Shown here: positions 59,327 through 64,000 of the stretch, piece by piece
Layout: each line of letters begins with the position of its first letter
Position numbering within the stretch: the stretch's first letter is position 1
Assembly (NCBI GenBank): GCA_036768485.1
Contig: JAVLUZ010000145.1
Coordinates: forward strand, 18,474,206-18,538,205
DNA from: Mermis nigrescens
Taxonomy: Eukaryota; Nematoda; Enoplea; Mermithida; Mermithidae
DNA length: 64,000 nucleotides
Direction: 5' to 3'
Position numbers and translations under genes: made by a program
The notes under the pieces: model-generated
What the model was told of the DNA's origin: nothing
The model's database searches: none
The model's input: only the letters and a program-made list of their open reading frames with translations

Positions 59327-59882
59327 CATGCACGTGAGGGGTTGGGGGTCCTGACCACATCTGGGCGTGGAGGGGAGGTTTGGGGGGTATGCATCCCCCC
59401 AGAAACCAAAATACCCCCCCAGAAATCAAAATACCCCCCACCAGAATTCAATTTTTGAAAATTTTTTTTTCGTTTTTTTCGCAATTTTTTGATGCCAATG
59501 GATAGTGCTTGATGAGAAACGTCGAAAAATGGTGTTTTTATTGCCCTACCACCATTTTTAAGGCCATTTTTTGACTTTCAAAAAATCTTGCACCCCCTCC
59601 CCAGAATTTTTTGCTGCCCACGTATGGTCCTGACCCCCTCCAGAATGGACAAATGGAAAATTTTATGGGGAAAATGGGACAAAATGAAGGCAAAAAAGTA
59701 TGAAAATTCAAAATTTTCTCCAAAAGTGCTTTAATTGGCCAGAAACAGTTTAATAAGGTAGTTTTAACGCCATTTTAGCGCTTATACAAGTTTTTGAAGT
59801 CATTTTGGCCCAAAAAACTTAATTTTTGACTCCCCAGACCGGCTGACCCCCTTGATCGGCTATGCTTTGCATTTAAGTCTCC
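59327..59882 (+). mobile_element. hAT-like MITE, family R3, split by an R2 insertion
   Basis: Its left end CGACATGCACG and right end near TTTGCATTTAAG belong to family R3. The interior is interrupted by the R2 element at 59356-59626. Removing that element and one target copy restores the R3 order seen at 54982. Confidence 0.72.
59356..59626 (+). mobile_element. hAT-like MITE, family R2, nested
   Basis: The element starts CACATCTGGGCG and ends GCCCACGTATG, with a perfect duplication GTCCTGAC (59348-59355 and 59627-59634). Confidence 0.88.
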
Positions 59883-60202
59883 CATCCCCCTGTTACATGT
59901 CCCCCAGTCCCCACCCAAACTTGGTTGTCCTCCCATTCCCCAAAATGTTCTATGCCATTTTTTGCCAAGGAGTCATTTACTCGCCACCCACCCCCTAAAA
60001 ATGGCTGGGGACTTCCAAATCAAAATTTTGAGCCGTTATATGTATGATAAGCATACATTAGCTTGGATCAGAGCAAATTTATAGGGGAAGGGGCGGGAGC
60101 GGCCGCTCTCCCACTGGCTTCACGGGATACCTGTTTATTACATTTATTCACTTTCTTGGCAGCCTAGAAATCATATTTTTTGTAGTTTTCTTTCATTTTC
60201 AG

Positions 60203-60280
60203 CGTAAATTATATAAACAAGTTGTTAGCTTTGCCTTAAATGCTTCAACAGGCATTGCACCAAATGCACAAACACATGAG
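60203..60280 (+). CDS. Exon-like stretch of an unrecognised gene (3)
   Basis: The acceptor tttcattttcag and donor gtaacg bound exactly 26 codons: RKLYKQVVSFALNASTGIAP, then NAQTHE. It is the only open frame of the three. I do not recognise the product. Confidence 0.45.
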
Positions 60281-60502
60281 GTAACGAAGTATATAATTCG
60301 AGCCTCTAAACGTTCTGACTATATATCACTAATTTTCTGGTTGTTGAGCAAAGTTAAAGAAATCATAGCACTTTTCACCCTAACTTGCTCGAATCTAGGA
60401 ATTTTTTAAGAATGGTTGCATCAGAAATTATTTAGACTAGAATTGGACAAAATAAAACGGCGAAAAAAGGCTATTCTGCAAGTGAATAGTAGATTGTCCG
60501 AC

Positions 60503-60926
60503 CACGGTTTTTTGTATCGGCAAAGATTTTTCCCGATGTACAAAGACTTTTCAGAATTGTCTTTTTTGGGGAAACAAAAACTGTAAAAAGGTGTAAAATT
60601 CCTAAAAATTTTCAGCGCTTCGCGCCGAAATAAGAATTGTTTGTCCTATATATCAAAATGGCGGAATTTGCATTTAGAATGGAAAAACGTCAAATTTTTT
60701 GGTGCTTCGTGCCGTTTTGAGACAATTGTTAGTAATTTTTGGCGTCAGAAACCCAAAAATTAGCTAAAATACACTACCAAAGATCGAAAAACCCTGTTTT
60801 ACCACTTTAAAATCGCTATTGTACTATATTATAGTACACGAAAATTTGCATGTACAAAATGTATAAAGACTTTTGGGTACCATCTTTGTATATGTACAAA
60901 CGGACCTTGTACAAAAAAAAACACTG
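60503..60926 (-). mobile_element. hAT-like MITE, family R0
   Basis: The element starts CACGGTTTTTTGTATC and ends ACAAAAAAAAACACTG. The flanks TGTCCGAC and TGCCCGAT agree at six of eight. It includes the hairpin CAGCGCTTCGCGCCG (about 60614). Confidence 0.78.
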
Positions 60927-61184
60927 TGCCCGATACATTTTTGACTGTTTTTATAAAATTTGTGGTACGGCCCCCTCCCATTACGAATACCCTGGATTGG
61001 TTTAGATGAGCCTAATAGATTATGACGGCCAAAATGGATGCTACGGAATTCCATTGTAAATATTTTTTTCATGTTTTTTATTTTTACTATATTTATCCGT
61101 GCAAGTGAATAGCTTGATAAAAGCACACTATAATCTGATATTTCATAGCGCATTCGATTTGCTTGCATTTTTCACAAATTTCAG

Positions 61185-61389
61185 TCCACCTCTCGTCCAG
61201 AATTGTACTAGCGTGGGAATAAGTGTCAACTTCAATTTGGGTCTAGCTTTTCATCTACGCTTTCAACACGTTTTAAAGAAAGTTCAATGGACCGAAATCA
61301 AAATGATTACTATGTATTATATGCTCATGGTTCTTATATCAGTATCTAGTCAGCTTAATACCCGTATCTCAATAGATACTGTGACCTAA
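61185..61389 (+). CDS. Possible terminal exon with a hydrophobic segment, unrecognised
   Basis: After acceptor cacaaatttcag, one base in, the frame reads PPLVQNCTSVGISVNFNLGL, a basic stretch (FQHVLKKVQWTEIK), then a possible membrane span (MITMYYMLMVLISVSS), and stops at TAA. The phase does not match the exon at 60203 directly. It may belong to the same gene with a missing exon between them. Confidence 0.35.
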
Positions 61390-61810
61390 TTAAGGATGAT
61401 TATAATCTTTTTTCCAAATTCTTCGCATTGACGTTCCGCATTATACAACTTTTTTCGTACTACATTTACAGTCTCTTGTTTTCGAAATTAATTTCCTCAC
61501 TCCCGTATATGATGATCAAAATTTTATCATAAAGACGTGGCATTGGCATAGCGTTAGCATGCCGAGCGGCTGTTTAACTATGCTAAAAGTTCAACAAACT
61601 GGGTCGCATATTTTAAGCCATTTCGCTGAGGACCAACCGACAAGTTTTCATCAATTCGTTTGATATAGGTACATAGCACACAGCTGAGGTGACTACAGCG
61701 AGCTTCGCATTTCGGCGGGGCAACCCAAAAAGCCCATTGAACGACGGCACGGCCTTGCCCCGCCTGGGTTGAACGCCGCTCCGTTGAAATTAGATAAAAT
61801 ATTGTTTACT
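61390..61810. promoter_or_regulatory. GC-rich inverted repeat, possible promoter-proximal DNA
   Basis: GGCGGGGCAA (about 61715) and TTGCCCCGCC (about 61755) are exact inverses about 30 bases apart, in an island of higher GC. No core promoter motif was identified. Confidence 0.25.
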
Positions 61811-62170
61811 ATGTACAAAATGAGGCGAGAAAAACAACTTTGTCTAGACTGGTTTTTTTGCGCTTTAGCGATTCTTTTTTTGACAAATCGGCCGTCGTTT
61901 AGTGTGGCCGACTGGCTGGCCGGGCTGAGAATCGATGTAAAAACGTATTATATAACGAGGGCGATTCTGTTGCCTCATTTTAGCGCGTGCGCGACAACAC
62001 CAGTAAACCACAAAAGCGCCTTATCACGCTCGAAATGTGTTCTTATCAAAATTTTATTTGACTCCAAGGCTACACGCCTTCCATTTAATTATATCGTGGG
62101 TTTGTGCGACGTATGTGTGTACGAATTCCAAAACGGGCGTTTTATTTCGGACACCGTAAAAAATAAGTGA
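61811..62170 (+). CDS. Hypothetical open frame, possible secreted or membrane protein
   Basis: The ATG at 61811 opens a frame with a hydrophobic stretch near its start (FFCALAILFLTNRPSFS). It then runs on with several Cys to a stop at 62168-62170. A donor-like GTGAGC follows AATAA at 62166, so it could be a first exon. No family was recognised and coding status is uncertain. Confidence 0.25.
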   Translation: MYKMRREKQLCLDWFFCALAILFLTNRPSFSVADWLAGLRIDVKTYYITRAILLPHFSACATTPVNHKSALSRSKCVLIKILFDSKATRLPFNYIVGLCDVCVYEFQNGRFISDTVKNK

Positions 62171-62714
62171 GCACAACTTTTTTTTCGTTTTCTAAGATAG
62201 GAAGATTACTGCGTTGATTAGCGATTCTTTTTTATCATTGGAGTGAAACATTTTTTGAGGGCAGAAAAAGTGTTAGTTGCGACTTGCGAGTAGTTATAGT
62301 TTGTGCGAGCGACTATTTCGAGTGTGAAGTTCGTTTATAAGTAGAAAAGAGCACTTAAAAAAGTAAGGTTTTTCACGAGGTCAAAAGGGAATTCCTTAAG
62401 CCTTCATAAAGCTAACTAACATATATTTTATTAACCCAAAATTTTGTCGACTTGGCTAAACGCTCGGCTGAATTGTCAATACGATTTTTCTTGTAAGGTT
62501 CGTAATTGTAATATTAAAAAACATTTTGGTCGCTGAATAAAGTAAGTAGCTCATACTTCTGAACTTGTCGTAAACTTAGATGGCGCGATAAAAACAGTTG
62601 TTCCATATTTATAGTCTTTCACAAAAGTTCGGGCTAAAATTTAAAGAATTGTTTGACGTCCGTATGCCAACAGATTACGATAAATGTATATCAAATCAAA
62701 ACAGTAGTGGCAAT
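62171..62714. other. Unassigned sequence
   Basis: Nothing supported. Confidence 0.5.
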
Positions 62715-62980
62715 CACAGATACACGGCCGATCTGGGGGGATCAACCGGTCTTGGGGGAATCAGAAGTTGAGCTTTTTTGGGCCCAAATGACCTCAAAAA
62801 GTGGAAAGCTAAAATAGCCTTAAAACTACGTCATTACATAGTTTCTGGTCAATTCTATTGAAGAAATTTTTAATTTTTATTCATTTTTGGCCTTCATTTT
62901 GCCCCATTTTTCCGAGAAAATTCCCCGTTTTTCCTTCCTGTGGGTCTAGATCCCCTACCCAACCCCCAAATGCATGTCTG
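62715..62980 (-). mobile_element. hAT-like MITE, family R3
   Basis: The right end is TGCATGTCTG at 62980. The flanks GTGGCAAT and GTCACAAT agree at six of eight. The interior matches 54982-55245 reversed. Confidence 0.7.
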
Positions 62981-64000
62981 GTCACAATCTGTCGGCTATT
63001 TGTCGGTGAAAGTTCATCTTATGCTCAAACTTGTGTGAACAGACCAAACTTTATTGACGTTTCTTCTTCACCTTGCATTGTACTCACGTTTAGCACTTAC
63101 GCATGCTCCTGCTGCCTATAATATTCAAAATGGTTTGCTCACTAAAACCATATATAAACGCTCAAGGTTTGTTCAGATTTATTGTGGACAAGGAACTCAA
63201 TATCGTAAAAAAACCAAGCAAGTAACAGGACAACTTATACATACATATCGATTTGGTATCGCTAACGTTTACAATGTTGTTGAGTTTTATTTAACTATTG
63301 TAGAAAACGTTTTACCGCAAGTTAAGTTCAATTATGCTTTATTATTATTATCTAGCATTCATTCTTTTTCTCTGGTGCCCTGACGTTTAGAAGCATTTTT
63401 TTAAAAGCTGCGAATTAGCTTCCGTTTTAGAAGCAATCAGTAATTTATTTCGTGCACGCGTGCAGGCCCATATCCAAGATAATTTCATTTTTGAAAGAAA
63501 CCTACCCATGAAGGGAAAAATCAAAAATTCTTAAAGTTTATGAGAAAGTTTGCCGAACAAGGTTTTCGAGACTGTTTTACGCAGTAAACTCAAAGTTCTC
63601 TGGCGCTTTTATATTGTTTATTTTTGAAGTACACCAAAGTTGTAAAAATTTGTTTGATCTTCAGGAGTCATTTCAACAAAATGTTGAGCAATAGTCAGTC
63701 GTCAACTAGTTCAACGACAGATTTTCTATATGTGAGCTCGAAATGATAGAAAAATTGATACTTTCGAAATTTTTTGATCGTCATCTTATGGATCTAGTCG
63801 AAAAATGTTAGAAAAAATTCATTATCTTTTGTTCACTTCATATAGGCATGGTGTGTGGCTAGAGCTTCATTCAGAATTTTTTAGATCCCCAGGACTTAAT
63901 TTTCGAAATTTGTCGTTTTTCGCGGTTATAAAATAACAAGAACAAATAAAGTAAAATTAGTAAAGTAGAAATGGAAAATTTTACTCGATTATTCGTAAGA
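62981..64000. other. Unassigned AT-rich sequence to window end
   Basis: The open frame at 63054-63383 has no supporting features. No repeat or exon was recognised. Confidence 0.5.

Overview
The window is animal nuclear DNA that is AT-rich, has long introns and is full of transposons. Its single confidently recognised gene is the 3' half of the spliceosomal gene U2SURP (SR140), in seven exons on the + strand (1229-18422). Metazoan-type splice sites, hAT-type miniature elements, Ty3/Gypsy remnants and foldback elements point to an invertebrate, possibly an arthropod. The species cannot be named from sequence alone.

Layout. 1-18422: U2SURP from its CID domain to the RS-rich C-terminus. Its introns hold many short hAT-like elements, several with readable 8-bp target duplications, plus a 2.6-kb hAT-like element and a foldback MITE. 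18423-22256: small MITEs, a tRNA-like relic, one Gypsy-type LTR, and two exon-like pieces (19376-19469, 21474-21588) of an unrecognised gene. 22257-44661: a large foldback-type repeat complex. Its arms end in a GC-rich hairpin (AGGTAGCGC..GCGCTACCT) and carry ~260-280 bp degenerate subrepeats dotted with TTTACAC/GTGTAAA. Within it, 26308-43686 is four head-to-tail copies of a ~4345-bp unit that are almost identical.

Each unit contains a truncated TRIM (miniature LTR retrotransposon). One intact TRIM survives at 43116-43763, with 203-bp LTRs, a PBS-like site, a polypurine tract and a 4-bp target duplication. Each LTR carries a tRNA-like segment with A box, B box and T4 terminator, a layout comparable to the 5S-bearing Cassandra TRIMs of plants. 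The unit-to-unit junctions fall inside the TRIM's second LTR.

44662-48026: a decayed Gypsy retrotransposon (frameshifted gag, RNase H tail joined to integrase C-terminus, 3' LTR). 49498-52514: another foldback arm plus core. 52515-64000: minisatellites, MITEs (one nested inside another) and a few unrecognised exon-like stretches (55972-56071, 60203-60280, 61185-61389).

Reading frames, splice phases and target duplications were checked by hand. No database search or folding program was available.
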